A stretch of 64,000 nt of DNA, from the NCBI RefSeq assembly GCF_902635505.1, contig NC_045429.1, positions 425,781,669 through 425,845,668 of the forward strand, read 5' to 3'. Below the pieces are notes generated by a model. That model saw only the letters and a list, made by a program, of their open reading frames with translations, made no database searches and was not told the origin of the DNA. Of the stretch, positions 32,886 to 43,617 are shown piece after piece. A program made the position numbers and the translations under genes. Source of the stretch: Sarcophilus harrisii (Eukaryota > Chordata > Mammalia > Dasyuromorphia > Dasyuridae). The stretch's first letter is position 1; each line of letters opens with the position of its first letter.

Positions 32886-34150
32886 CTGTTTATCCTGTCT
32901 ATAGCATGTTTTTAGCATGATGTTTTCAACAATGTTATCACCTTCAACAAGGATGTAGATGGCATCAAAGTCAATTACTGCACTGATGGTAAATAAATTA
33001 ACTTGAAAAGTGCTGAAAGAATTGGTAGGTGATTTTTTATTTTCAGTTGATTGTACATTTGATGCAGCCTCTGAGGCTGAGATGCATGTCTCTATTGCTT
33101 ATGTTAATTTGGCCTGACAATCAGTATCAGGTAAGCAGAGATTCTTCAACAGCCAGCAGCACATCATCTAATCGGTTACAACAAATGAAGAAATGTTGAC
33201 TGCTTTAGATAAATTCACTTACCTTGGCAGTATACTTTCCAGGGATGTACACATAGATGGTGAGGTTGATACATACATTACCAGAGCTAGTTCAGTAATT
33301 GGGAAAGCTCTGGAGGAAAATATGGGAGAAAAGAAGTAATTAGACCATCTACCAAACTGAAGATCTACAGAACTATAGTGCTTTCCTCTTGAGTGCCCAT
33401 GAAACCTGGACAGGATACCAAAGCTACACAGGGAAACCAAATTATTTCCATTTGAATTGTCTGAGGAAGATTCTGAGGATCACTTGGGAAGATAAGGTAC
33501 CAGACTCTGAGGTCCATTCTTGAACCTAACTGCCAAGCATTCAAACTACTGCAGAGAGAGCAGTTCCAATTGACAGGCCATGTTGTTCAAATGCCAAACA
33601 TACATTTGCCTGAAAGGCTATTTTATTTTAATTTATTTTTTGCTGAGGCAATTGGGATTAAGTGATTTGCCCAGGGTTACACAGCTAGGAAGTGTTAAAT
33701 GTCTGAGAGTAGATTTGAACTCAGGTCCTCCTGACTTCAGGGCTGGTGCTGTATCCACTATGCTACCTTGCTATCCCTAAAAGACTATTTTATGAAGAAC
33801 TCACACAAGGCAAGCACTCACATGCTGCATTGGAAGAAGCCATATAAAGACACTCATAATGTTTCCCTGAAGAACTTTGGAATCAATGGTAGACTCTGGC
33901 ATAGGACTGTCCAACATGATATGCCTGCTGTATGTGCTCCATGAGCAAAGCAGAATTGCTCAAAAGAAATGGAAGATACACAAATTTAGAGAAATTTCCT
34001 CTCTAAATGTTCACATGGGACTATTTGTACCCAACCTGTGGCAGAGCTTACAGAGCTCCTACTGATCTGATCAGCCACAGTTGAACTGTGTCTTAATACT
34101 ACTGTAGGGATATCATTTTGGTCCTCTTCAAAAACAAAGGACAACAACCA
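32885..34150 (+). mobile_element. Non-LTR LINE, ORF2 C-terminal part and 3' end
   Basis: The translation contains the YLGSILSRDVHIDGEVD-type block, found after the reverse-transcriptase core of several LINE clades. Further down are the CETW-like, GHVVRMP-like and zinc-knuckle-like parts, all decayed. The end TTTGGTCCTCTTCAAAAAC then AAAGGACAACAACCA is the family's 3' tail. A SINE splits it at 33627-33779. I recognise the family as common in marsupials but will not fix the clade (RTE-like or CR1-like). Confidence 0.7.
33627..33779 (-). mobile_element. tRNA-derived SINE inserted in a LINE
   Basis: In reverse orientation it carries GAGGCAATTGGGATTAAGTG, CAGGGTTACACAGCTAGGAAG and GCTGTATCCACTATGCTACC. 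It is flanked by 14-bp target-site duplications AAAGGCTATTTTAT (33613-33626) and AAAGACTATTTTAT (33780-33793), 13 of 14 matching. Confidence 0.93.
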
Positions 34151-34169
34151 ACCAGCTTTTTTGTACACA

Positions 34170-34280
34170 ATTGTTTATATGTTGACTTCCCCATTAGACT
34201 GTGACTTTTGCCTCTCTTTGTATCCCTAGTGCTCAGTATGCTGCCTGACACATAGTAAGCATATAATAAATGTTTACTGG
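34170..34280 (+). mobile_element. L2/MIR3 3' end
   Basis: CTTTGTATCCCTAGTGCTCAG, GCCTGACACATAGTAAGC and ATAATAAATGTTTACTGG match the L2-type 3' end. An impure T-rich tract follows at 34290-34340. Confidence 0.7.
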
Positions 34281-34574
34281 CTGCTAAAAGGATTTTGTTT
34301 TTTTGGTTTTTTTGTTTTTTTGTTTTTTTTTTTTTTTTTTTTGGTTTTCGGAGGGAAGGCTGAGTGGGAGAGAGTAAAAATAAATGCTTGTTAATTGAAA
34401 AAAAAATTTTTTTAAGATCACATAGGTAGTAGTAACTGGGACAGCTGGAATTCAATCCCAATTCTTCTGGTTACATATTCCATGCTCTTTAATCCAACCT
34501 TTGCTCAAATCATCAATGGCCTCTTTAACATACTTAAACACATTATCATCGAGGCCCTACTTGAACACCTCTGA

Positions 34575-34760
34575 TATCAGGGAACTCCTTATCTGTCAAA
34601 CAGCCCATTCTTTTTTCGGACAGCTCTAATTGTTAGGAAGCTTTTTCTTTATATCGAGTTCTGTACTCTGGGGCCAAGCAAAACAGATCTAATCCCTCTT
34701 CCACATGACATGCCTCCATAACAACTACATTTAACATATTCTTTCTCAATCTCTTTGTAG
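34575..34760 (-). mobile_element. L3/CR1-type LINE 3' fragment
   Basis: GGACAGCTCTAATTGTTAGGA, CTCTGGGGCCAAGCAAAACAG and CTAATCCCTCTTCCACATGA are the reverse complement of the L3/CR1 3' region. Confidence 0.7.
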
Positions 34761-34799
34761 TTTTATCTCTCTATCTTCTCACCCCAACCAACTAAAATG

Positions 34800-36160
34800 T
34801 AAACTCTTTGAGGGTGGGAATTGGGTCATCCCATCCTGCACACAGTACACAGAGTAGACATCCTATTTCTGAAATGAGTAAAAGAAAGAAATAACTGAAA
34901 GGAAACACTACACTGTTTCAAGTTTTTACAGATTAGTCCAGAGGCAACTTTAGAATAAGAAAAAAGTGGTGGCAGTGGCCTGGGGGAGGGTAGGGAGAGA
35001 GGAAGAGGGAGAGGGGGACCAAGCTCTTGGAGCCTCAAATAACAGAAGATTCCTGGATCATCAAACTGGAAAAACTGATCAGCCTCCACTGAATGAATTG
35101 AGCTATTGGTGAAGAAAAGGATTGACTCTGATTAGGCCTGCAGGCACTGAATCACAAAAGAGTGTTTGTTATATTTTGATTGGAAAGGAAGCTGCTCTGG
35201 TTCATTGGGAAAGGAAGTGCAGGCCTATGGGCAAAAGGAATGGCACAAATAGTGACTGTGAAGAGACAGGATCAGACCAAGATGGCTGGGCACGGGTCCC
35301 CGGGCTCACCCGGAGGCAGAGCCATATGCAGTGTGAGAGAAAGAATGAAACTCCATGGCAGTCCAGGAGTTCAGAAGTCTATCCTGTTCTTGGATAATTA
35401 ACCTCTTCCAGTCTGTTTTCTCACTCTGTACAGTCATCTTATAGAAAACAATTGCAATATCCCCTAGAAAAGGCCAACTGAGATCAGTGATTGTAGAGAA
35501 AAACATTCAAGCAAATGTGCTCAATTTTTCGTTATACCTGTAGAGACTTGATCCACTTACAAAGTTTAACCCAACCTTTTCAGGGTTGGAGACAAAGGAA
35601 AAATCATCTGGCCTCAGTCCTGCTTCCATAAATACTTCTTGCTCCATTCTTAATTCCAAACTTTGCTCACCACTTCCTTTCCTTTTTGGTTCTATGTTGG
35701 CACAAAAGCCAACCTCTTCCCATAACTCCAATTAGACACTGGACCCTGCACCCTGAGCTCTTGTTTCTTTCACTGGGTTCAGTTTACATTTAGAACCTTT
35801 TTTTTTTTTTTTTTTTAAAGATAAATCTGATCTCCCCTTTATCCCTCCCCGATCAACATCTTACTCATGCTTCATTTCTAAGAACCCCACCCTTGACACT
35901 CCTTTAGAGGCTTTCATCATCCAAACCTATTACTAATTAATCTCTAAGAGATGATAGGAGGTTACTTATATGTGGTAACTTCTTCAAAAATATCTAGATT
36001 ATCTGCCTTTGGTACTATTTTGATCCTTGCAAGTCAGGGATCTCAGATTCATAGAATGTCAGACCTGGGAAGTTTAGTTTCTTTGAACTCACATGGTTCT
36101 AGCAAGGTTACTTTGTACTATCCTAGACCTCATTAAAAAAAAAAAACCTGGGATTCAGAT
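34800..36160. other. Unassigned intergenic DNA
   Basis: No gene or clear repeat is seen except a T18 tract at about 35799-35816. A slightly GC-richer patch at 35270-35335 carries frames of about 70-90 codons without recognisable similarity. Confidence 0.5.
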
Positions 36161-36300
36161 CCTACCTTGGATATTTTAGCTATAGGACCCTAGTCAACTA
36201 ACTCTCTGAACTACAATTTCCTCATTAAATGGGGATAATGATAATTATGTAGTACCTGCTTCACAGGATTTTGTTGAGGCTCAACTAAATCACAAAACAG
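36160..36300 (+). mobile_element. MIR-type SINE 3' part
   Basis: TTTCCTCATTAAATGGGGATAA and CAGGATTTTGTTGAGGCTCAA are the MIR 3' half in plus orientation. Confidence 0.6.
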
Positions 36301-36309
36301 AAAATCAGC

Positions 36310-36743
36310 TACCTAGTCCAGCTCATATAAGAGAGGAATATTCACTACAACAAACCCTACAAGTAGTTCTGCTTGAGGAAGGGGAGCCCACCCCTCTCTA
36401 GGCAACTCATTCCACTTTTGGACAACTCTAATTGTTAGGAACTTTTTTCTGGTCTCAAACCTAAATTGGCCTCTTCCCAACTTCTGCCCATTATTACTAC
36501 AGGTTCTGCACTTTGGGGCCAGAGAAAATGAGAGAATCCCTCTTTCCCAAAAGAGTTCTTCAGATACCTCAAAAACAGCTATCATGTCTGTCCTGAGAAT
36601 TTCCCTTTCCATGCCAAATATTTTCAGTTACTTCTGCCAATTTCCCTGAATGAACTGGAGACTCAAGACCTTGGGGGTCCTCTAGCCTCCAGCTTATCAG
36701 TGCTCTTAAATGGAACCACCCAGAGCTGAATACAACACTTAAG
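36310..36743 (-). mobile_element. L3/CR1-type LINE 3' fragment
   Basis: In reverse complement it contains CACTTTTGGACAACTCTAAT, CACTTTGGGGCCAGAG, AACAGCTATCATGTCTGTCC and CCACCCAGAGCTGAATACAA, the order of the L3/CR1 3' region. Its end leads into the tandem duplication at 36744. Confidence 0.75.
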
Positions 36744-36914
36744 ATGAGTCTATACCTGAGAAAGTCAGAGAACAATGAGATTATCACCTCCCTTTTTATG
36801 GAAGTTTCACCTTCTTTCATGCTGCCCACATGAGTTTATACCTGAGAAAGTCAGAGAACAATGAGATTATCACCTCCCTTTTTATGGAAGTTTCACCTTC
36901 TTTCATGCTGCCCA
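36744..36914. repeat. 86-bp tandem duplication
   Basis: A unit starting ATGAGTYTATACCTGAG is present twice (36744-36829 and 36830-about 36914), nearly identical over its whole length. The first copy continues the L3/CR1 fragment, so the duplication arose after that insertion and is recent. Confidence 0.92.
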
Positions 36915-36989
36915 AAATCACATTAGCATCACCTTGCTGACTCATAATTGAATTTGCAGTCTATTAACCCCTTCCCAGATCTTTTAAAC

Positions 36990-37136
36990 TTTTTTTTTCC
37001 CCTGAGGCAATTGGAGGTTAAGTGACTTGTCCAGGGTCACACAGCTAGGAAGTGTTAAGTATCTGAGAGCAAATTTGAACTCAGGTCCTCTTGACTTCAG
37101 GGCTGGTGCCTTATCTACTGCACCTCCTAGCTGTCC
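36990..37136 (-). mobile_element. tRNA-derived SINE
   Basis: Reverse orientation with a T-rich start, GAGGCAATTGGAGGTTAAG, CAGGGTCACACAGCTAGGAA and GCCTTATCTACTGCACCTCC. Likely target-site duplications are CCCAGATCTTTT on the left and CCCAAATCTTTT on the right. Confidence 0.85.
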
Positions 37137-37279
37137 CTCTCCCAAATCTTTTTAAGAGCATCTGCTCTCTTGCCATCTTCCTCCTCATCCTATGCCTTTC
37201 CCACCCAACCTCCTATCTTATATTTGTGAAGTGTATTATATTAAATTTCATCTTTAGATTTAGTTCAATACTCTCTAGT

Positions 37280-37445
37280 CTAGCTCCTATCTGTATCACC
37301 CTGGACAAGTCATTTAACTCTGTTTTTTCATCTGCCAAATGAGCAAGAAAAGGAAATGCCAAAACACTCTAGTATCTTTGCCAAGAAAAACTCAGATGGG
37401 GTCACAGTCAGAAATGACTGAAATGACTCAGTCACCAAAAACAAC
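37280..37445 (+). mobile_element. SINE 3' part with RTE-like tail
   Basis: GACAAGTCATTTAACTCTG, AAAAGGAAATGCCAAAACACT and CAGATGGGGTCACAGTCAGA are the body and RTE-type tail of the family seen at 42134-42358. Confidence 0.75.
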
Positions 37446-37503
37446 AACATCTCTAGTCTATCAATCTCTTTTCGAATCCTGATTCTCTTGTAGAGCATGT
37501 TTG

Positions 37504-37700
37504 CTTTCTGGCCATATCATCCTGAAAGAACCCAATCTCATCTGATCTCAGAAGCTAAGTGGGTCCAAGCCTAGTTAGTAATTTGATGAAAGACCACCTA
37601 GGAATAATAGGTGACATAGGCTGGAAATATGGAATAATGGTGGATATAGGGATGGATTTGTAATCAGAAAAACTTGGCTTCAAATCCCAGGTCTGAACAA
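37504..37700 (+). mobile_element. 5S-rRNA-headed SINE-like element (5S plus tRNA-like part)
   Basis: Positions 37504-37624 align without gaps to the whole 121-nt vertebrate 5S rRNA. I count about 33 differences, or 73% identity, with ATCTGATCTCAGAAGCTAAG and CTAGTTAGTA recognisable. About 75 bases of tRNA-like sequence follow, with GGATATAGGGATGGA and a B-box-like GGCTTCAAATCCC. A 5S head joined to a tRNA-like part is the layout of AmnSINE1-type SINEs. A diverged 5S pseudogene next to an unrelated SINE piece is the alternative. Confidence 0.7.
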
Positions 37701-37704
37701 ATCC

Positions 37705-37915
37705 TAGCCTTGTTCTCAAAGGGAAATCATCTTGGAGATGATACCATGACATGCAAATGAATTGGATTGAAGTGAGGGAGGGCTATGCAAGGTCACCTGC
37801 CTCACTTTCTTCTCCAGAGCCAGCTGGGTCTAGTGGTAAGGTATGGAAATGGCCTTGGATGCAGTAGGAGACCCTGTCCTCTTTAAGCTAAGGTCTTCAA
37901 CAGATCTATTTGATT
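37705..37915 (-). mobile_element. Marsupial LINE/SINE tail fragment
   Basis: The segment TTGTTCTCAAAGGGAAATCA, GCAAATGAATTGGATTGAAG and CACCTGCCTCACTTTC parallels 14030-14200. It directly follows the 5S/tRNA-like element, so the two may be one composite. Confidence 0.5.
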
Positions 37916-37919
37916 TGGC

Positions 37920-39240
37920 AACCATTCTGTGATTAAAGCTAGGTAAGAATTGAGGCAAAGAATGGCCTCTTTTATCTAATATATACATTAAAAAATCCAG
38001 TCTGGGAAAGGAAAACCCTCAGGGTTTCTAGCCCAGTCACTTAGGCAAATGACAACTTTCCTGATCATACTGTTGGCTTTCCACTTCTCTGCCTTCCTAT
38101 CCTAAACCTGGTTTTTGTCCAAAATGTGTTTTCCAATCTTTCAGCCTCTCAGGAATCTCCCGCCCATCACTTCTGCACTAGCCATACTCTCCTCCTTTCC
38201 TCATCTTGATCTTTTGGTGAACTTATACAACTCTACAAGATTTTTTTTCTTAAAGTGCCCTTATTTTAAGGTTGATCTCTCACTGGCAAAGCCTCAGCTT
38301 TGCATCAATCCAAGCATCTGCTGTCTACATTCCTGCTGACCGGGTGGGACTGCATGCTACTGAATGAGGGAGAAAATCAGTCAACTGTTTTTAGTGGGTC
38401 CAATACAAATTCATGTCACAACTAAGCCCTAATAGGCTAATTAACTAACTGTTCTACCTTCTTTCTTCAATTCTTCTTCAAATCTACAATGGCTTCTCTT
38501 CTCCATATTCTCTCATTTGGGAATTGACTCATATCCTACTGAAAAAGTAGAGACAATTTTTACCACATGGCTCAAGCCAGTTACAGTGAAAGAATAATCT
38601 GGTCCCTGAGATGGAATCACTTTAGGGGGAAGAGGAAAGGGTTATTTTCTCTTCTCTTTCCCTCTCTATTATTCATAGAAGTTTAGTAGTAGAGCCAATA
38701 ATCCAGAAGAAAGTACTCCATCTCTCCGTCTCAAAGCTAGAAGCAACTTAAAGGAGCTGGAGCTGGAGTTGCAAAGAAAAGATCTAGCTATGAATTCAAG
38801 AGATAACTAGCCCTGACAATTAAGCATCCAACAACCCAGTGAGCAACCTGACAGTAGAGATCCTTCCCTGGGCAGAGAGATCAATGAGGGGTTCCCTGGA
38901 AGGAAAAAGATATTAAGGCTCCATAGTTCTGGAATTGTGGGGTCCCTTGGCCATACATTCCCTCTATGTGTGCCTCACTCTCAGGTACTCTAAGTCAGCA
39001 CTGAGTACTACTATCCTCTCTAAGTCTGAAGGATCCGTCTTTGGGAAAAGTGGGCTCCCGGTGACAAGGAGAATTATTACGGGTGTTTATAGGTTCAAGC
39101 ATGAACCCAACATGTTCTATATTTTTTGACAGGTGACATAAAATCTATCTTGTTTAAGAAAACAGTTGTTGAGTTTCCTGTGCTTCTACATTGGTCTCTT
39201 CAGAGAATTCCCATTTATTCTTCTAATTTGAATTGTCTTC
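37920..39240. other. Unassigned intergenic DNA
   Basis: About 1.3 kb with no recognised gene, repeat family or low-complexity tract. Frames are short and do not look coding. Confidence 0.5.
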
Positions 39241-39244
39241 AGAA

Positions 39245-39770
39245 TTTCATTCTTTAGCAAAGAATTTGGAAAATGAGTGGATGCCCAACAGTTGGGGAAT
39301 GGCTGAACAAGTTGTGGCGCATGAAGATAATGGAATATTATTGTTCTATAAAAAATGATGAACAAGCTGATCTTAGAAAGGCTTTTTTACAAGAACTGAT
39401 TTACATGATTTACATGTAACTGATTTACATGAACTGATGCTGGACAAAACAAGCAGAACCAGGAATACACTGTCTACAATAACAGCAAGAATGTGCCATG
39501 ATCAGCTATGAAAGACTTGATTCTTCTCAGTGGTTCAGTGATCCAAAGCAATCCCAATAGACTTTGGACAGAAAATACCATCTGTATCCAGAAAAAAGAA
39601 TCAAGGAATCTAAATGTAAATCAACACATAGAATATTTACTTATTTTTTTGTTTTTTATCTCTTCTATGATTTTTCTCTTGGGCTCTGATTTTTCTCTCC
39701 CAACATGATTCATAAAGCAACATGTGTTAAAAAAATAATAATAATAAAATAAAAACACATAGGCAAGGAA
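39245..39770 (+). mobile_element. L1 3' fragment
   Basis: It carries GAGTGGATGCCCAACAGTTG, GGAATATTATTGTTCTATAA, ACTGATGCTGGACAAAAC and a 3' UTR ending ACATGATTCATAAAGC with an A-rich tail. A short internal duplication of ACTGATTTACATG is present at about 39397-39433. The same 3' end subtype recurs at 60790-60955. Confidence 0.8.
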
Positions 39771-40340
39771 AAAAAAGTAATTTCATTCTTTGGAAGTTTT
39801 TGAACTGCTTGGCCTGACTTCTTCGGAGCATTTAATCCCTGGGATCCAACATAACTTTCCTCTGAACACTTTGAAATTTGTTTTCCTAAAATTCTAGAGT
39901 GTATGTCAAGCTAAACCCAGATTTTCTTTCCTCTGTGATAAACTCTAGGAAGGAGTGGCTACATTCCCCTAGGATTCCTATCACTTCCACCCCAGAGACC
40001 AGTTCCTCCTTGTTAATGAGAATCAGATCCAGAATAATATTTTCCCTTGTTGCTTTTTTACCTTTTAAAGGATGAAATTATAATTAAGTCAAAAGGTTAT
40101 TGGTTATTCTGTTTTAGGCAGAAAAAAAGAGCTCCAATGGATTCCTGGATAACCACAACTATATATCATGTCTCTCTACCAAGTTTGTGATATTTCCCCA
40201 GCTCCTCATCCATTTCTTCTATTTTAGGTGATCTGTAGTATAAGTAAATAACAAAATCTCTTCTGTTTTTCCTTTTATTTCCCCCAGTACTCTCATGCTT
40301 CTCCTTCTCTGGTCCTTAGACTACTTCACATAAATATAAC
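39771..40340. other. Unassigned intergenic DNA
   Basis: Resembles decayed L3/CR1 sequence in the reverse orientation in places (TCCTGGGATCC, TAACTTTCCTCTG), but nothing firm. No gene is seen. Confidence 0.4.
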
Positions 40341-40546
40341 ATCATCATCATCATCTTCTTTTTCTCCTTCTCCTCTTTCTCCTTCTCCTCCTTCTCCTTT
40401 TCCTTTTTCTCCTTCTCCTTCTCCTTCTCCTTCTCCTTCTCCTTCTCCTTCTCCTTCTCCTTCTCCTTCTCCTTCTCCTTCTCCTTCTCCTTCTCCTTCT
40501 CCTTCTCCTTCTCCTTCTCCTTCTCCTCCTTCTCCTTCTTCTCTCT
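40341..40546. repeat. Polypyrimidine (TTCTCC)n microsatellite
   Basis: A short (ATC)n lead is followed by about 190 bases of TTCTCC/CTT repeats, nearly pure from 40405 to 40525. The minus strand is all purine, so mirror-repeat triplex (H-DNA) structure is possible. The open frames across it encode only Gly-Glu or Arg repeats and are not genes. Confidence 0.95.
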
Positions 40547-40974
40547 TTATGAGGCAATCAGAATTAAGAGACTTGCCAAAATCACACAGTCTATATTCTC
40601 TTAAGATGTAATACAATCCCATTCTACCATCCCTACCGCTTCCATCTTTTAACTATCTGGGTTTTGTTGGTTGGTTGGTTGGTTTTAAAGGTAAAGTCAT
40701 CCAGAGACATAGGTCACTCATAGGTTTCATTCAGCTAAGTCTCATTGATATCCAAGGGATCATATGTCTCAAGACCTCTATTTCTTCTTACTTATTGACT
40801 AAATTTGGGTATTTGTGTATAGACATTTGAGACCATAAATTTCACTAATGACTCCTTTCTTGGATTTTTTCTCCTGGCAATTTCTGGGAAAGAAACTGCT
40901 ATTCTTTTACCTTTGTGGAGTCTGGTTTGCAGAATAAATACAGACTTTATTCTCCCTTGCCCATAACTTTTAAA

Positions 40975-41540
40975 GAACTCTTATTTAATATCTTTCCCAA
41001 TTACATGTAAAACAAAATTTAATATGTTTTTTTTTTACATTTTGAGTTCCAAATTTTCTCCTTTTCTTCCTCCCTTCTCTCCTTATTGAGAAGGCAATCA
41101 ATTTGATATAGATTATATATATGAAGTTCTGCAAAATATATTTCTATATTAGCCATGTTGCAAAAGGAAAGAAAGAGCCCCCCCCCCAATAAAACAAGAA
41201 AAATAAAATTTTAAATGTAAGCTTCAATTCAGATTGCATTCAGATTCCATCAGTTTTGTCCTCTGGAGATAGATAGCATTTTTCATCATCAGTTTTTTGG
41301 AATTGTTTGGATCATTGTATAGAGAATAGCTTAGTCATTCACAGTTGATCATTATACAATATTGCTATTACCATGTAAAAAGTTTTTTTGGTTCTGTTCA
41401 TTTTACTTTGCATTAGTTCATGTCTTTTCAGGTGTTTCTGAAATCATCCTGCTCATCATTATTTATACCAAAATAGTATTCCACCAAAATCATATACCAT
41501 AACTTGTTCAGCCATTCCCCACATGATAGGCATACTCATC
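40975..41540 (-). mobile_element. L1 3' region fragment
   Basis: It reads the reverse complement of L1: GAGTTCCAAATTTTCTCC, AAGGCAATCAATTTGATATAG, GGTTCTGTTCATTTTACTTTG, GAAATCATCCTGCTCATCAT and ACTTGTTCAGCCATTCCCC. It is interrupted on the right by a SINE. Confidence 0.75.
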
Positions 41541-41656
41541 ATTTTTGCCCTAGGTCACACAGCCAGGAAGAGTTAAGTGTCTGAGACCAAACTTGAACTC
41601 AGGTCCTCCTGACTTCAGGGCTGTTGCTCTATCCACTGTGTCACCTAGATGCCCCA
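41541..41656 (-). mobile_element. tRNA-derived SINE
   Basis: CCCTAGGTCACACAGCCAGG, AACTTGAACTCAGGTCCTCC and GCTCTATCCACTGTGTCACC are the reverse-oriented marsupial SINE. Imperfect flanking similarity (CTCATCATTTT and CTATCATTTT) may be its target-site duplication. Confidence 0.8.
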
Positions 41657-41659
41657 TAT

Positions 41660-42130
41660 ACGCTATCATTTTAAAAAGCTTTTTTAATTTAGATTTTCAA
41701 GACACTCAACAGATATTCTTTTTTTTTTTTTTTTAACATTCAGCACTCAAAATTTGAATTTTCTTCACTGACAATTTTCATAGAAAAAAATGAAATTTTA
41801 TTTTAAAATGAGAAGCCAGTTTTGGGATTCTCTCAGTCATTTGAATTAATGAGCATACCTTAAAGTTATCTGGAGTTTATCTGAAGAAAAAATCAAACAT
41901 AACTTCCCACTAAAAATAAATACCAAGTGTAGGAATACTACACAGAGGACATCATTCACACTCAATGTTTTAGTAATTTACATTGTTCATAGATGTAAAG
42001 ACTATGAAGTAGTTCTCATTCAAAAGTTTTAAAGGCCGAATGTTTCCCTTTAAGAAATTAAAATTGTTTGAGAACTAGATACAGCAGGTTCATCTGGCAA
42101 AATTATTTAAGATATAATCTATATAAAATG
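41660..42130. other. Unassigned AT-rich DNA
   Basis: It contains a T16 tract at 41719-41734. No gene or repeat family is recognised. Confidence 0.5.
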
Positions 42131-42133
42131 GGC

Positions 42134-42358
42134 AGGAGGTTGAATAGTAGATAGAGTGCCAGGCCTGGAGTCCAAAATACTCATCCCCATAAGTTCAAAT
42201 CCATCCTTGAATACTTTCTAGCTATATAATGCTGGATGCCATTTGCCTCAGTTTCCTTATCTATAAAAATGAGCTGGAGAAAGAAATGGAAAACCACTCC
42301 TGTATCTGCTATGAAAACCCCAAATGGGGTCACAGAGTTGGATGGAACTGAACTGTTA
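42134..42358 (+). mobile_element. tRNA-derived SINE with RTE/BovB-like tail
   Basis: The head has GTAGATAGAGTGCCAGGCCTG and a B-box-like AAGTTCAAATCC. The tail is GAGCTGGAGAAAGAAATGG with CCCCAAATGGGGTCACAGAG, the RTE/BovB-type 3' end. It is a nearly complete copy. Confidence 0.85.
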
Positions 42359-42359
42359 A

Positions 42360-43600
42360 CAGCAGAATTGAGATGAGAACCCCCAAGTTTCCTGATTCCA
42401 CATCTTATCGGTGTTCTTTCCCACTGACCCAACCTGCATTTTAGCCTATTTGACTCCGGTATGTGGAGGCTACAAATTAAAAGGTAAAGAGTATAAGGTC
42501 ATGTGTGTTTTTCTGTTTTCTACAATTCTATGAATCTTGACTTGGATATCTTGCAAGCCCAAACAAGTTTACTCAAGGCTTTCCTTAAGGACCCACCTGT
42601 TTTGGGTTTGTTTTTTTTTTTTAGCAGTCATCAAAAACAGTTGACAAGAAAGCAGGCTTCCCTTTGCATGTTTAAATCCCCAGCAATTTTCACGAGGCTG
42701 CCATTCAGGGATGATAATTTAGTTGCGTACTATATTTCCAAATCAACATACCACAATGAATAACAACACAGAGCCCTCCTGATTACTGTAGGTATCTGCC
42801 TGGGTTGCTAAGAAAAACAATAATAACAAAAAACAGTTGCTGCCCATTGTAAAATTATATAGTCTTATTCAAGGTACTTTAGTGAACTTCTAATGTAGTA
42901 GTACTATATTGGTTACCTATATAGGTAATATATGTATTGGAATTAATTCTTTAAAGTCCAGCAACTGAAACAACAAAAGTCAAAATCTAATATACTGGAG
43001 GTGGAGACAAGAGTGGGAATTAAGAGAGTTGTGAATGGACGATAGAAGACCTGTGTTTGATTTGCTGTTTGATTGCTTGATTGATTTCGAGATCTTGAAT
43101 GAGTAACAACTTGGGATTCTAAAGGACAAAATAAGGTAATGGCAAGGATTTTTAAAACTATAAAGTGCTGGACAAAAGCAAGAGATCTTTCTTATCCTGG
43201 CCCTTCTTTTGTATTCTACTATCCAAGGGACTCCTTACTCCAATACATCAAAAGAAAGGTAATTTTATCAGTGTAGACATCACAGTCTCTTAGGGTAGTG
43301 CCAATCCCTTCACCTTCTTAATAAATGTCCTTCAAACAAACTGTTTCCAGGTCCATCCTAAAGACTGTTACAACTCAGTAGGGCTGGCTGGCCCTTTCTA
43401 TTGGCACAATCTTTGGTTAAACCAGAGTCCCCTTTCAGTTACAATTAGGTATCAGAGTTAGGTACATTCTGCTGGAGGTGCTGTCAACAACCTTCATTTT
43501 TCTATTGTTTAAATTATGAAATAAAATTGTTATCATATTTCTGGGATATAAAGTATGATTGGGAACATGAAGATTTTGAATTTATGACATACTTAAAAAG
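42360..43600. other. Unassigned intergenic DNA
   Basis: About 1.2 kb with no recognised gene or repeat. Only short frames occur. Confidence 0.5.
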
Positions 43601-43617
43601 AAAAGCAAGCTCTACAT

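Noticed and set aside
40326-40622. Frames of 68-98 codons across the TTCTCC repeat (Gly-Glu or poly-Arg)
   Set aside because: They are produced entirely by the hexanucleotide repeat and have no flanking coding signal.
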